Origin: Candidatus Woesearchaeota archaeon | GTDB lineage: Archaea; Nanobdellota; Nanobdellia; Woesearchaeales; JACPJR01 | Length of the DNA: 48,776 nt | Assembly: GCA_016187565.1 (NCBI GenBank) | Contig: JACPJR010000021.1 | Location: forward strand, 1-48,776 | Direction of reading: 5' to 3' | Part shown: piece after piece, positions 16,117 through 23,719 of the stretch | Layout: each line of letters opens with the position of its first letter | Numbering within the stretch: the stretch's first letter is position 1 | The notes under the pieces: model-generated | Told to the model about the DNA's origin: nothing | Databases searched by the model: none | Seen by the model: only the letters and a program-made list of their open reading frames with translations | Translations under genes and position numbers: made by a program

Positions 16117-17340
16117 ATGGACCAATCAACCATCATTACCATCTTGAAGCAATGGAATCTGTGGGAGAAAGAGATAGATGTCGGTATCAAAAGAGAAGCC
16201 TACATTCAACAGATATTTCCCTACATGGAAAGAAAAGAAATTGTCACCTTAAAGGGAGTGAGAAGGGCAGGTAAATCCACGCTCATTAAACAACTGATGA
16301 TCGAATTGATAAAACAAAAGAACGTTCACAAAAAACAGATCCTTTACCTTAATCTTGAAGATTATAATTTTGCCAATGATTTACGCCTTACACTTTTTGA
16401 TGAGGTTCTTACGGCATATAAAACCTATTCAGGGAACAACAAAAAAATCTTTTTTTTTATTGATGAAATCCAAAAAATACCTCACTGGGAGGAATGGATC
16501 AGAACAAAATATGATTTAGAAGAGAACATCAAATTTATCGTAACTGGTTCATCAGCATCCTTACTTTCAAAAGAGTTCTCAACACTGTTAACCGGAAGAA
16601 ATCTCTCCTTTGAGATCCAACCAATATCCTTCCAAGAGTTTCTCACGTTTGCACCAGATGCTTCACTTGAAGAGTATTTCTTGTATGGTGGTTTTCCTGA
16701 AGTGATATTGGAACCATCACCTGAAAAAAAGAGGTTCATTCTTCAACAGTACTTTGAAGACATTGTCCATAAAGACATTGTGGGAAGATATAACGTGAGA
16801 AACCCTAAACAGCTTCTTCAGATTGCACGCTATGTAGTAAGTACCTCTGGTTCAAAGGTAAGTATCAATAAACTTTCTCGTGTTTTTGGAATCTCGAAAG
16901 ATACCATTGCTGAGTATATTTCCTATATGATTGATTGTTATCTTCTCGGTGAAGTCAATTATTTTTCGTATTCAGCAAAAATCCGCCATGATGTCACCAA
17001 ACTGTCTAAACTCTATGCACTGGACAATGGGCTCATTAATGCCGTGAACATTAAATATTCACGAAACCTAGGTCAAATGTTTGAGAGCAGTACGTTTATA
17101 AAACTGCGAGGGTCATTTAAAGAGATCTACTATTGGTCAGAAATGACATCAGAGGTCGATTTTATTGTCAGTACCTTTGCCATTAATGTGACTTCAACCG
17201 ATAATATTCCTCAGAGAGAAATACAAGGATTAGAGGACTTCAAAAAAAAACACAAGCAATTTTCAGCAATCTTGGTTACCAAATCAACCACCAAAGAGCA
17301 CATGATTTCACTCCAAGATTTCCTTCTCAGGAGATTATAG
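16117..17340 (+). CDS. AAA-family ATPase with DUF4143 (AAA_14 type)
   Basis: 407 residues from the ATG at 16117 (MDQSTIITIL); a TTG two codons earlier is less likely. Walker A LKGVRRAGKS lies near residues 44-53, Walker B IFFFIDEIQKIPHWEEW near 110-125, the sensor segment FIVTGSSASLLSKE near 140, and a GGFPEV turn near 195. The C-terminal DUF4143 part ends with the nuclease-like IYYWSEMTSEVDFIV near 345-360. Such ATPases are patchily distributed and often mobile; their role is not settled. TTTATAAATA at 16077-16086 provides a near-leaderless promoter. The flanking 35-bp direct repeats suggest insertion or excision as a unit. Confidence 0.85.
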   Translation: MDQSTIITILKQWNLWEKEIDVGIKREAYIQQIFPYMERKEIVTLKGVRRAGKSTLIKQLMIELIKQKNVHKKQILYLNLEDYNFANDLRLTLFDEVLTAYKTYSGNNKKIFFFIDEIQKIPHWEEWIRTKYDLEENIKFIVTGSSASLLSKEFSTLLTGRNLSFEIQPISFQEFLTFAPDASLEEYFLYGGFPEVILEPSPEKKRFILQQYFEDIVHKDIVGRYNVRNPKQLLQIARYVVSTSGSKVSINKLSRVFGISKDTIAEYISYMIDCYLLGEVNYFSYSAKIRHDVTKLSKLYALDNGLINAVNIKYSRNLGQMFESSTFIKLRGSFKEIYYWSEMTSEVDFIVSTFAINVTSTDNIPQREIQGLEDFKKKHKQFSAILVTKSTTKEHMISLQDFLLRRL

Positions 17341-17377
17341 CTTCAGCAGAATAAATAATGGAAATACAATCAAATCG

Positions 17378-17412
17378 TTCATTTATATAGGTTGCCAACA
17401 CAATCGCAACCT
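17378..17412. repeat. 35-bp direct repeat, right copy, abutting the histone stop codon
   Basis: Same sequence as 16043-16077 except C for T at one position. Its last two bases are part of the histone stop codon (minus strand), so the repeat sits exactly at the 3' end of the histone gene, where its AGGTTGC/GCAACCT hairpin could act as a terminator. Confidence 0.8.
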
Positions 17413-17620
17413 ACTTTGCAGCGAGTTTAATATCGCCAGCCTTTACCGTTTTTCTGCCTGCGTGGACTGCCAACTTCACGGCATTTGTTGCAATCTCTTC
17501 TGCAATGTCCTCAACAACATTCTTTAAGGCCAGTTTTGCATTATCAGAAACACGTTCTGCACCGATGTTTTTTAAGATTTTCTCCATCGCTGCCAATGGA
17601 ATAAGGCGTTTTGACATCAT
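17411..17620 (-). CDS. Archaeal histone
   Basis: 69 residues, a minimal histone fold of the HMf/HTk type: LIPLAAMEKILKNIGAERVS (helix 1 and loop), DNAKLALKNVVEDIAEEIAT (helix 2), then AGRKTVKAGDIKLAAK (L2 loop with RKTVKAGD and helix 3). It dimerises and wraps DNA. GGAGGG precedes the ATG-ATG pair; the second Met is an equally good start. TATA-like AATTTAAATATT lies near 17673-17686 (minus). The stop codon touches the right direct repeat. Confidence 0.95.
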   Translation of the reverse strand: MMSKRLIPLAAMEKILKNIGAERVSDNAKLALKNVVEDIAEEIATNAVKLAVHAGRKTVKAGDIKLAAK

Positions 17621-17850
17621 GGATATCCCTCCGAATGCTCCTTCTGAGTATAGTAGTCTTAAATATCCTGCAATATTTAAATTTTTCGATCTTAGCGCTT
17701 TTTTTCTGGTTAAAGACCAAAAAAGAGCTTTTTTGGTTAAAAAAAGGATGATCTAAACGAGTAAAGGCACGAAAAGCCTATTTTATCCAAAAAAACGAAA
17801 AATATTTAAACCTTAATATCCTAAAATGAAGGAAAAGGGGTGTGTACACA

Positions 17851-18354
17851 ATGAAACTATCGACGAAATTAATTGAGTCAGTAATCGAAGAAGTTGCAGG
17901 AAAGGATGTTATTCCTCTGGTATTAAGTCTTCGCAACAAAAAAAATGTTTCTGAATTCTCTATTGCCGACACACTGGCATTGGATATCAATGCAACACGA
18001 AATATGCTCTATCGCTTGCAGAGCAATAATCTGGTAACCTTCACCCGTAAAAAAGACACCAAAAAGGGATGGTATATCTATTATTGGACCATGAACTTGG
18101 CTCAGCTGAAAACACTCTTCCATGATCTCAAAAGAAAAAAACTTAAAACACTGAAAGAACGCCTGCAACGTGAAGAGGGCAATGATTTCTTCTCCTGTGC
18201 AAACAGATGCCTCCGTTTAGATTTCCACAACGCCACTGAGTTTGAATTCAAATGCCCAGAGTGTGGCGAAATGATGCACCAAATGGAAAATAGTGCATTT
18301 CTTGATAGCTTGCGAGAAGATATCAAGAAGCTAGAGATAGACTTAACAGGGTAA
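17851..18354 (+). CDS. tfe: Transcription factor E, alpha subunit (TFE)
   Basis: 167 residues from the ATG at 17851; a GTG three codons upstream is possible. The N-terminal winged helix (1-90: VIPLVLSLRNKKNVSEFSIA, then ATRNMLYRLQSNNLVTF) is followed by a charged helix and a zinc ribbon with C116, C120, C135 and C138 (FFSCANRC, FKCPECGEMM). TFE stabilises the open promoter complex of archaeal RNA polymerase. TATA AATATTTAAA (17801-17810) gives a short leader with AAGGAAAAGGGG upstream. It is divergent from the histone gene, sharing the spacer. Confidence 0.92.
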   Translation: MKLSTKLIESVIEEVAGKDVIPLVLSLRNKKNVSEFSIADTLALDINATRNMLYRLQSNNLVTFTRKKDTKKGWYIYYWTMNLAQLKTLFHDLKRKKLKTLKERLQREEGNDFFSCANRCLRLDFHNATEFEFKCPECGEMMHQMENSAFLDSLREDIKKLEIDLTG

Positions 18355-18452
18355 TGATCAAGGTAGTTCGTTTCTTTTACCTCGTTTGTTCGCGAGTTAT
18401 TTCTGTGAGGTATAACCCTATCTTTGATGAGAGACCACTCGTTTTCCCGCTA

Positions 18453-18466
18453 AGTTTTTAAATACC
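18453..18466 (+). promoter_or_regulatory. TATA box for asparagine-synthase-like gene
   Basis: AGTTTTTAAATACC is centred about 26 nt before the GTG at 18485, indicating a leaderless mRNA starting with GTG. Confidence 0.5.
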
Positions 18467-18484
18467 CTTGAAAAATGGCCAACG

Positions 18485-19399
18485 GTGGTAGGAGTCTCAT
18501 CGGGAATAAGAAATTTGGAAGGTTTTGCACAGAATGATATATTCAATTCTTACAGGGGAAACACAGATCACCTTAATGAGAAACTTAGACAAGCTCTCAT
18601 AAATGATTTGAGACTCGACGCTACAGAACAAGTCGTTCATGTAGCATTAAGTGGAGGGATTGATTCCTCGCTTGTAGCAGGAATCCTAGGCATAGAATTA
18701 GGCAAAGATATATGGGCCTACACTGTATGCGATTATGAATCACCTGATATGGGTTATGCAAGACTAATGGTCGATTTCTTGAGAGAAAGGGGTGTGAAAG
18801 TCCATTGGACTGCAAAGCCATTGAGTCGTGAGGAACAGAAGATTGATTATGCATTGTTAGAAGAACAGTTAGGCATTGACCCAAAAACAGTCAGGGGTAG
18901 TAGAACCTGCTGGCAAATACTCTATGGCTGGTTAAACAGACTCATTTCTCCCCATGAAGGATTTAAGATAGTAACGGGTGATGCAGCAGATACTCTCATG
19001 GGATCTCATACTGTTCAGAAACCAACAAACGTAAATGAGCACCCTCATTATTTATTAGTTGAACCAACTGAAGACCGAGAAAGAGATTTGATAGCAGCTA
19101 TGAGATTAGGGGACAGAAAAGCTGCACTTCAATACTACAGATTAGTTGAAAGGACAGGTTTATTTGTTCAAGAGGAGAGGTATTCGAGATATTTTAGTTT
19201 TGAACCATGTAGTCCATTCTTCAGTAGAGAGGTGATGCTCGTTTCATTAGAATACGGCTTAGATGATCTGGTTGATGATACGGAAATAAAGAAACCGTTA
19301 AAATATATTTCTCGGACATACGGATATGTACCTCCTGAGATAATTCAACGCCCTAAATATGGTCTTGCTCTTTCAGTTATGCCTCAATGGGCGAGATGA
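18485..19399 (+). CDS. Stand-alone asparagine-synthase-type ATP-pyrophosphatase
   Basis: 304 residues. The PP-loop VALSGGIDSSLVAG (S56-S62) and IVTGDAADTLMGSH near 162-175 are the hallmarks of the asparagine synthetase C-terminal domain, which adenylates a carboxylate for amidation. No N-terminal glutaminase domain is present, so it would use free ammonia, a separate partner or another nucleophile. PKYGLALSV near the C terminus resembles the KxxLR-type end region of AsnB. The GTG at 18485 is favoured by the TATA spacing; no in-frame ATG lies upstream. The convergent neighbour is an orphan protein. The substrate is unknown. Confidence 0.75.
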   Translation: MVGVSSGIRNLEGFAQNDIFNSYRGNTDHLNEKLRQALINDLRLDATEQVVHVALSGGIDSSLVAGILGIELGKDIWAYTVCDYESPDMGYARLMVDFLRERGVKVHWTAKPLSREEQKIDYALLEEQLGIDPKTVRGSRTCWQILYGWLNRLISPHEGFKIVTGDAADTLMGSHTVQKPTNVNEHPHYLLVEPTEDRERDLIAAMRLGDRKAALQYYRLVERTGLFVQEERYSRYFSFEPCSPFFSREVMLVSLEYGLDDLVDDTEIKKPLKYISRTYGYVPPEIIQRPKYGLALSVMPQWAR

Positions 19400-19436
19400 T
19401 TACTTCATAGATTTCTAGAACTGAATAAGCGGAAAC

Positions 19437-20003
19437 TTACTTCAATGGAGCAAAGGCTCGTTGTAATCTTTCTGCATTTGGTTCTTGAATAGGCCTTCCC
19501 CATCGTTGCTCGAGTTCTGCTCGCTCTTCTAAAGAAGGACATCTATATACCTGATCTTCTCCATTAGGAGAAACAGAGATGTGTCTCTCTTGAATTTCAT
19601 GATCAAGCGTAAAATAACGGCTAGGTTGCGGTGATAACCGAAGTGATTGTTCGCTAGGGGCATTGGGAACAACAAGTACAGCTTGGTAATGGAGACCACT
19701 CTCTTTTTGATTTCCGTCATCTATAAGTCCTAAGGTAACATAAGAGCCCTTCCTTAATCCACTGTAAAATTGTTTTGCTAGGGAATCAGATGGTTCACGC
19801 ACATGGATGTAAACATCATCCCATACTACAAACGGCCCTTTATCTCTAGTAGGGTGTGGACCATCCAGAAGTTCAACATCTCGAAGAACCGTTCCTCTCT
19901 GCAAATGTCTCCACGGATGATGAATTTCCCGGCGTGGACGGTATTCTGCTCTATGGCTATGTGGATCATGTCCTGGTCCTTGGTAAAGATGGTGTTCTAT
20001 CAT
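19437..20003 (-). CDS. Orphan protein of unknown function
   Basis: 188 residues, rich in His, Arg, Pro and Asp, with no recognised domain. The N-terminal 40 residues are His/Arg-dense (HHLYQGPGHDPHSHRAEYRP). The middle looks like alternating beta strands (GPFVVWDDVYIHVREP, GSYVTLGLIDDGNQ, YQAVLVVPN), and the end is helical. TATA GCTTTATAAAG (20026-20036, minus) places the transcript start at the ATG (leaderless), which supports a real gene. It converges on the asparagine-synthase-like gene with a 37-nt gap, so the two are not an operon. Confidence 0.55.
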   Translation of the reverse strand: MIEHHLYQGPGHDPHSHRAEYRPRREIHHPWRHLQRGTVLRDVELLDGPHPTRDKGPFVVWDDVYIHVREPSDSLAKQFYSGLRKGSYVTLGLIDDGNQKESGLHYQAVLVVPNAPSEQSLRLSPQPSRYFTLDHEIQERHISVSPNGEDQVYRCPSLEERAELEQRWGRPIQEPNAERLQRAFAPLK

Positions 20004-20080
20004 AGTGCGCGAGATTTTGCTTCTCTTTATAAAGCTTGGCGTTCTGTCGAGATAAATCAGAACACCGTGAAATCATAAAC

Positions 20081-20090
20081 CTTTTATATC
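20081..20090 (+). promoter_or_regulatory. TATA box for tRNA-Ser
   Basis: CTTTTATATC is centred 27 nt upstream of the tRNA 5' end. Confidence 0.6.
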
Positions 20091-20127
20091 ATCGACCTTT
20101 CCAAGCTCGTACGCCGAGGTGGCACAA

Positions 20128-20164
20128 GAGAAATTGCTGACGTACGTCTGCGATTTCAGTGCAA
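20128..20164 (+). other. tRNA-Ser intron 1 in the D-loop (37 nt)
   Basis: A bulge-helix-bulge can be drawn. Exon GCAC (20122-20125) pairs with intron GTGC (20159-20162), with bulges AAG on the 5' side and AAT on the 3' side; GAAAT/ATTTC closes the intron stem. Cutting after the second bulge base joins ...GCACAA to TCTGG..., restoring a standard D-loop at position 15/16. Confidence 0.75.
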
Positions 20165-20218
20165 TCTGGTACTGCGCGGGATTGCTAATCCCGTGTCCTT
20201 CGGGACGTAGGGGTTCAA

Positions 20219-20250
20219 AAAATGCGCTTCCATGACGAAGTGATTGGAAA
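20219..20250 (+). other. tRNA-Ser intron 2 in the T-loop (32 nt; boundaries +/-1)
   Basis: The intron hairpin is CGCTTC (20225-20230) with GAAGTG (20237-20242). Exon TTC (20214-20216) can pair with GAA (20247-20249) next to the GGGG/CCCC T-stem, leaving bulges for cleavage. The repeated A residues leave the exact cut ambiguous by one base. Either choice removes 32 nt and gives a 7-nt T-loop. Confidence 0.7.
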
Positions 20251-20265
20251 TTCCCCTCCTCGGCG

Positions 20266-20271
20266 TTTTTT
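20266..20271 (+). terminator. Poly-T terminator of tRNA-Ser
   Basis: A TTTTTT run begins immediately after the discriminator base. The T-run then merges into the upstream region of the next gene. Confidence 0.5.
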
Positions 20272-20318
20272 CTCAATACCAAAAAAGTTTATAAATTGCT
20301 GAAATAATAAAGCCATGT

Positions 20319-21029
20319 ATGAAAAAAACACTCAAAAAAGTATGGACAAAAGAGACCATTATCTTAGCAAGCATATTCCTTGTTATTGTGTTAGTGTATC
20401 TTCTGATTAATAGGATCCCGAGTGTTCATGAAGCTCTCAACAATTTTAATCAGTTGTTAGTCGAAAAACTGGTTGCGTATGGCATTCTCGGTTCCTTTAT
20501 TATAAGCATTGTTGCAAATGCTTCGTTAATCCTCCAGATACCCTATTACCCAGCCATCATATTCCTTGGAAGTCAAGCACCTAATTTTGGCTATCTCCTC
20601 TTGCTGACGCTTGTTTCAGGTGTTGGTATGATGCTTGGCGAGATCATTTCTTACCTTATAGGAAGGGGTGCAATTTGGGTGATAAAAGCAGGAAAAGATA
20701 AACGAAGCTTTAGGCATATCCAAGAGGTCATTGCACATAAACCAAAATTAATCCCGTTTCTGATCTTCCTCTTTGCCTGTACACCATTACCAGACGATCT
20801 GATCATGATCCCTCTAGGGATGATAAACTATGACATCAAGAAGATAATACTTCCCTCATTGCTTGGTAAAACACTCTTAGCAGGGATCTTTGCATTCGGT
20901 GGCTTCTATGCGTATCAATTGTTTTCTCGTTTTATGCAAACCAACATTCTTGAAGGCTCATTCTTATTATTATTGTTTACGGTATTTGTGATAATAATCA
21001 TCTATAAAAATGAAGTAAGTTCTTCATAA
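20319..21029 (+). CDS. DedA/SNARE-associated (VTT-type) membrane protein
   Basis: 236 residues with about six hydrophobic segments. The DedA-family core is visible: the amphipathic entry near IPYYPAIIFLGSQAP, GVGMMLGEIISYLIGRG near 107-121, then FLFACTPLPDDLIMIPLGMI near 150-169, with the conserved Pro/Asp re-entrant loop. Such proteins act in lipid scrambling or undecaprenyl/polyprenyl phosphate recycling; the substrate here is not known. TATA GTTTATAAATTG (20286-20297) gives a leaderless start at this ATG. Confidence 0.8.
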   Translation: MKKTLKKVWTKETIILASIFLVIVLVYLLINRIPSVHEALNNFNQLLVEKLVAYGILGSFIISIVANASLILQIPYYPAIIFLGSQAPNFGYLLLLTLVSGVGMMLGEIISYLIGRGAIWVIKAGKDKRSFRHIQEVIAHKPKLIPFLIFLFACTPLPDDLIMIPLGMINYDIKKIILPSLLGKTLLAGIFAFGGFYAYQLFSRFMQTNILEGSFLLLLFTVFVIIIIYKNEVSSS

Positions 21030-21067
21030 TGAGATATCTTTATAAGATCATACATTATTTCTCAACC

Positions 21068-21463
21068 ATGATCGTTGATAGAACACAAGTAAGTCTCGAG
21101 GATGTTCTTTTTAGACTAGCGGCATTAGCACAACTCAGAGACAGTCCGCAAAGAGCAGACCGGAAACATGCCGATGCTGTTTTATATAACATAGTATTGC
21201 CAGGCTTACGAGCATTCGTTGAAGATGAAAGCCATGGTTTTGAGATAGAAGAGTTTCAGATCAGTGGTGATGTTGTATCGGCTCTGGCACATAACCATGA
21301 TCCTTCTAGTGAGATTCCTACGAGAGTAAATTATTTAGACACCTTTCAATACCTGTATGAAAGATTACTTGATTATAATCAGAACCAAGCAGCATGTAGA
21401 CTTGCTGAGTTAGGTGCACGAAGTTTGAGGAGATCTTATGTAAGTTCATCCCGTCTATTTTGA
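21068..21463 (+). CDS. Orphan protein of unknown function
   Basis: 131 residues from the ATG at 21068 (MIVDRTQVSLEDVLF). A longer version from 21029 would overlap the DedA stop, but TATA TCTTTATAAG (21036-21045) predicts a transcript start near 21066, so the inner ATG is preferred and leaderless. The product is acidic, helical and without known domains (VLFRLAALAQL, VVSALAHNHD, FQYLYERLLDYN). It converges on another orphan at 21499. Confidence 0.5.
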   Translation: MIVDRTQVSLEDVLFRLAALAQLRDSPQRADRKHADAVLYNIVLPGLRAFVEDESHGFEIEEFQISGDVVSALAHNHDPSSEIPTRVNYLDTFQYLYERLLDYNQNQAACRLAELGARSLRRSYVSSSRLF

Positions 21464-21498
21464 GCACCTCTCCAATGAAAATTATTGATGTTAAAACG

Positions 21499-22065
21499 TT
21501 AAAACCCTCGTAAGACATTATCGATCCAATGTGATTGAGGGGCTGCACGGCGCTGTTGCATAACCGTAGCGTAACCCATATACTCCTCGAGCAAGGCAAT
21601 ATCTGCCAATTCTTCGTTGACTTCTGGCCTGTATCCCTGTCGTAGTGCAGTGGCAAGATCCTCAGGCAGCGTGAACTCTTTCATCCTCAGTCCAGGAACC
21701 TGCATGCGTACATCATAGTCCCTTCGCAAACACTGGAAGAGCCCGAAAACCTCTGCTTCAGGAAGTCCAGAACAGGCAAGATCATATACCAGAAGGTCAA
21801 TAAAACTTTTCTTCATCTCACTGAATGCCCATGGAGTCGGAGAATGCACTAACGCAGCACGACGCCCAGGAAATTGGTGTATACCCTCAGGCATCCATCC
21901 ATCATAAGACCGTAGTATCTCAACAACAGTATACAATCGCTGCCAGACCCCGACAGGAAGAGGAAGTTGATCTCTTCTCGAAGAACTATGCCAATATTCG
22001 GCTTCTGTATCAGGAACACATGCTGCGAGGCGTTCAAGATCCAACGGTCGATAATGGTGATCCAT
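21499..22065 (-). CDS. Orphan protein of unknown function
   Basis: 188 residues, helical, rich in Arg, Leu and Gln, with no domain I recognise. Recognisable pieces include DLERLAACVPDTEAEYWHSS at the start and KKSFIDLLVYDLACSGLPEA in the middle. TATA CGTTTATATAGATT (about 22114-22127, minus) lies upstream and shares a spacer with the divergent AAA gene; a 9-bp inverted repeat (ACGTTTGTA at 22124-22132, TACAAACGT at 22218-22226) frames that spacer. Confidence 0.5.
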   Translation of the reverse strand: MDHHYRPLDLERLAACVPDTEAEYWHSSSRRDQLPLPVGVWQRLYTVVEILRSYDGWMPEGIHQFPGRRAALVHSPTPWAFSEMKKSFIDLLVYDLACSGLPEAEVFGLFQCLRRDYDVRMQVPGLRMKEFTLPEDLATALRQGYRPEVNEELADIALLEEYMGYATVMQQRRAAPQSHWIDNVLRGF

Positions 22066-22234
22066 GGATACGGGAGTAGCTCTAAAGAGTAACTCTAAAG
22101 AATAAGGAAGAAAATCTATATAAACGTTTGTACGAAGTGCTTTTGAGGATAACGTGGCAGTTAAAATGCCGAAACCATAAGGTATTTAAACCCCCTGCTT
22201 TTTAAAGTCGTCTGGAATACAAACGTGAAGAACG

Positions 22235-23410
22235 ATGACATGGTATCAGCAATTGGGCTTTGGCGATAACCCCTTGGACATCAGACCAAACACCAAGCTC
22301 GTTGGCCTCGAGGAAGAGGAGGATACCCTCACCAATCATATTTTGAAAGGAGAGATCTGTTTTCTGAATGGATTAACCGGATCAGGAAAAAGCAGCTTAT
22401 TGTTTAAAGTCCAAGAGCGGTTGAAGGACCATACCTTTATCTATCTTGATGCACAAGAATTACCTGAGGATTTTGATCTTGAAGAGGCCATTAAGGGTAA
22501 GCGCAGTTTCTTTGATCGTATTACCTTCAAAAAGTACCCGTCAAAACAACCCATTTTGCTGATCGATGAGTTCCAAGCTACTGACCCAAACTTAATTCTC
22601 CAAGCACGAGGAAAATGGGAGAGTAAAAACGAAAAAAAGATCCAAGCGATAGTTATTGCGCAGATCAACAAGATGCTGAGAAATGTCACTGATTCTTTCA
22701 AGGAGCGACTAGGAAATAGAATGATTGAGCTACCCATCTTAACCGACAAAGAAATGAGGGAAATTCTCACGCTTCGTTTAGAGCATCCAAAAGGCAAAAA
22801 AAATTATGTGAACAACTTAAGCGAAGATGCCCTTGATCTCCTGATACGATTGGCAGATGGAAACCCTCGAAAACTGTTAGAGTACGCTGATGCCATCTTT
22901 GATTTTCATTACCGAAAATTCGAAGATATCAATCCTTTCCTTAAGGAAGATTACTTAGTAACCTATTACGCAACAAAAGATATTCTCGAATCAAGAAATG
23001 TCCGCATTGGGATTGAGCCCAAGAAAACAGAAACAACTGCTCGAGTTGAGGAAGTAAAAGAAGTAAAATTAAAGGAAGAACCAGAAGTGTCAAAAGAGCA
23101 AGAACCAACGAAGGAATCTCTTATAGAAGAGTTGGAAAACGAGGAAGATACGGTTGATGAACCCATTACCGAAAATGTCTCTTTTAAAGATCTCTCTCCC
23201 CTTTCTCGCTCAGTTGTCGCTTTTTTAGCCGGGTCTGAGCCAGTAACAGCAGATGTCCTGGTAAAATACACCAATAGTTCGTTAGAACTCCTTTCAAAAT
23301 CCCTCTACTATCTCAGGAAGAAAGGTCTGGTAAAACGTATGGGTAAGAAAGGAAACAAAACGCTTTGGGATTTAAGTCCCCATGCCAAGCGCCTTCTTGT
23401 TAAGGAATAA
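22235..23410 (+). CDS. AAA ATPase with C-terminal winged helix
   Basis: 391 residues. The AAA module (about 1-250) has Walker A GLTGSGKSSLLFKVQ near 46-60, Walker B PILLIDEFQAT near 107-117, sensor IVIAQINKML near 137-146 and the lid LADGNPRKLLEYADAI near 205-220. An acidic, charged linker (about 265-315) leads to a winged-helix domain (SRSVVAFLAGSEPVTADVLV, then LYYLRKKGLVKRMGKKGN). The layout resembles Orc1/Cdc6 or ExeA-type DNA-binding ATPases but is divergent, so a role in DNA maintenance or regulation is inference. No in-frame start with a better context was seen. Confidence 0.75.
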   Translation: MTWYQQLGFGDNPLDIRPNTKLVGLEEEEDTLTNHILKGEICFLNGLTGSGKSSLLFKVQERLKDHTFIYLDAQELPEDFDLEEAIKGKRSFFDRITFKKYPSKQPILLIDEFQATDPNLILQARGKWESKNEKKIQAIVIAQINKMLRNVTDSFKERLGNRMIELPILTDKEMREILTLRLEHPKGKKNYVNNLSEDALDLLIRLADGNPRKLLEYADAIFDFHYRKFEDINPFLKEDYLVTYYATKDILESRNVRIGIEPKKTETTARVEEVKEVKLKEEPEVSKEQEPTKESLIEELENEEDTVDEPITENVSFKDLSPLSRSVVAFLAGSEPVTADVLVKYTNSSLELLSKSLYYLRKKGLVKRMGKKGNKTLWDLSPHAKRLLVKE

Positions 23411-23719
23411 ACCAACTCCGGGGAAAAAGAGGCGTAAAACCCCGGAGCTGATTAAAACTGCGACTATGAGTTAATGAAACTTTCTGAGTAGCTTAAGGAC
23501 ATCTTAAACCATGAAAAGGGCTCATTATCCTTCTTTTTCCCTGAAAGCCTACAAATACAACCCAAAATCCCCATATATTGTTAAGGGGTTTGTCTATAAA
23601 AGATTTATTTACTCGAATCCAGTAACAACAAGTCCCCCTCTGTCCAGATGCAAAGCACTTGTTCCAAAAGTATTAAATATCATAAGATGTTTCAAACACA
23701 ACACCAGAGGGGGTATGAA
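23411..23719. other. Spacer with a stop-proximal hairpin
   Basis: Just after the AAA gene stop, CTCCGGGG (23416-23423) and CCCCGGAG (23440-23447) form an 8-bp perfect stem with a 16-nt loop, without a T-run. The remaining 270 nt hold TATA-like elements (AAAGATTTATTTA near 23601, AAGTATTAAATATC near 23670) and no convincing gene. Confidence 0.5.

Larger units (their letters stand above)
20113..20265 (+). tRNA. tRNA-Ser(GCT) interrupted by two non-canonical introns
   Basis: The acceptor GCCGAGG (20113-20119) pairs with CCTCGGC (20258-20264), discriminator G. The anticodon arm CGGGA-TTGCTAA-TCCCG gives anticodon GCT. The long variable arm has GTCC-TTCG-GGAC. The D-arm becomes normal (GCAC...CTGC... 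with A14, GG18-19 and A21) only if 37 nt are removed from the D-loop. The T-arm AGGGG/CCCCT closes a 7-nt loop only if 32 nt are removed. The mature length is then exactly 84 nt. CCA is not encoded. Confidence 0.9.

Noticed and set aside
16043-17412. CRISPR repeats
   Set aside because: Only two copies, separated by a 1.3-kb gene; no short-spacer array or cas gene in the window.
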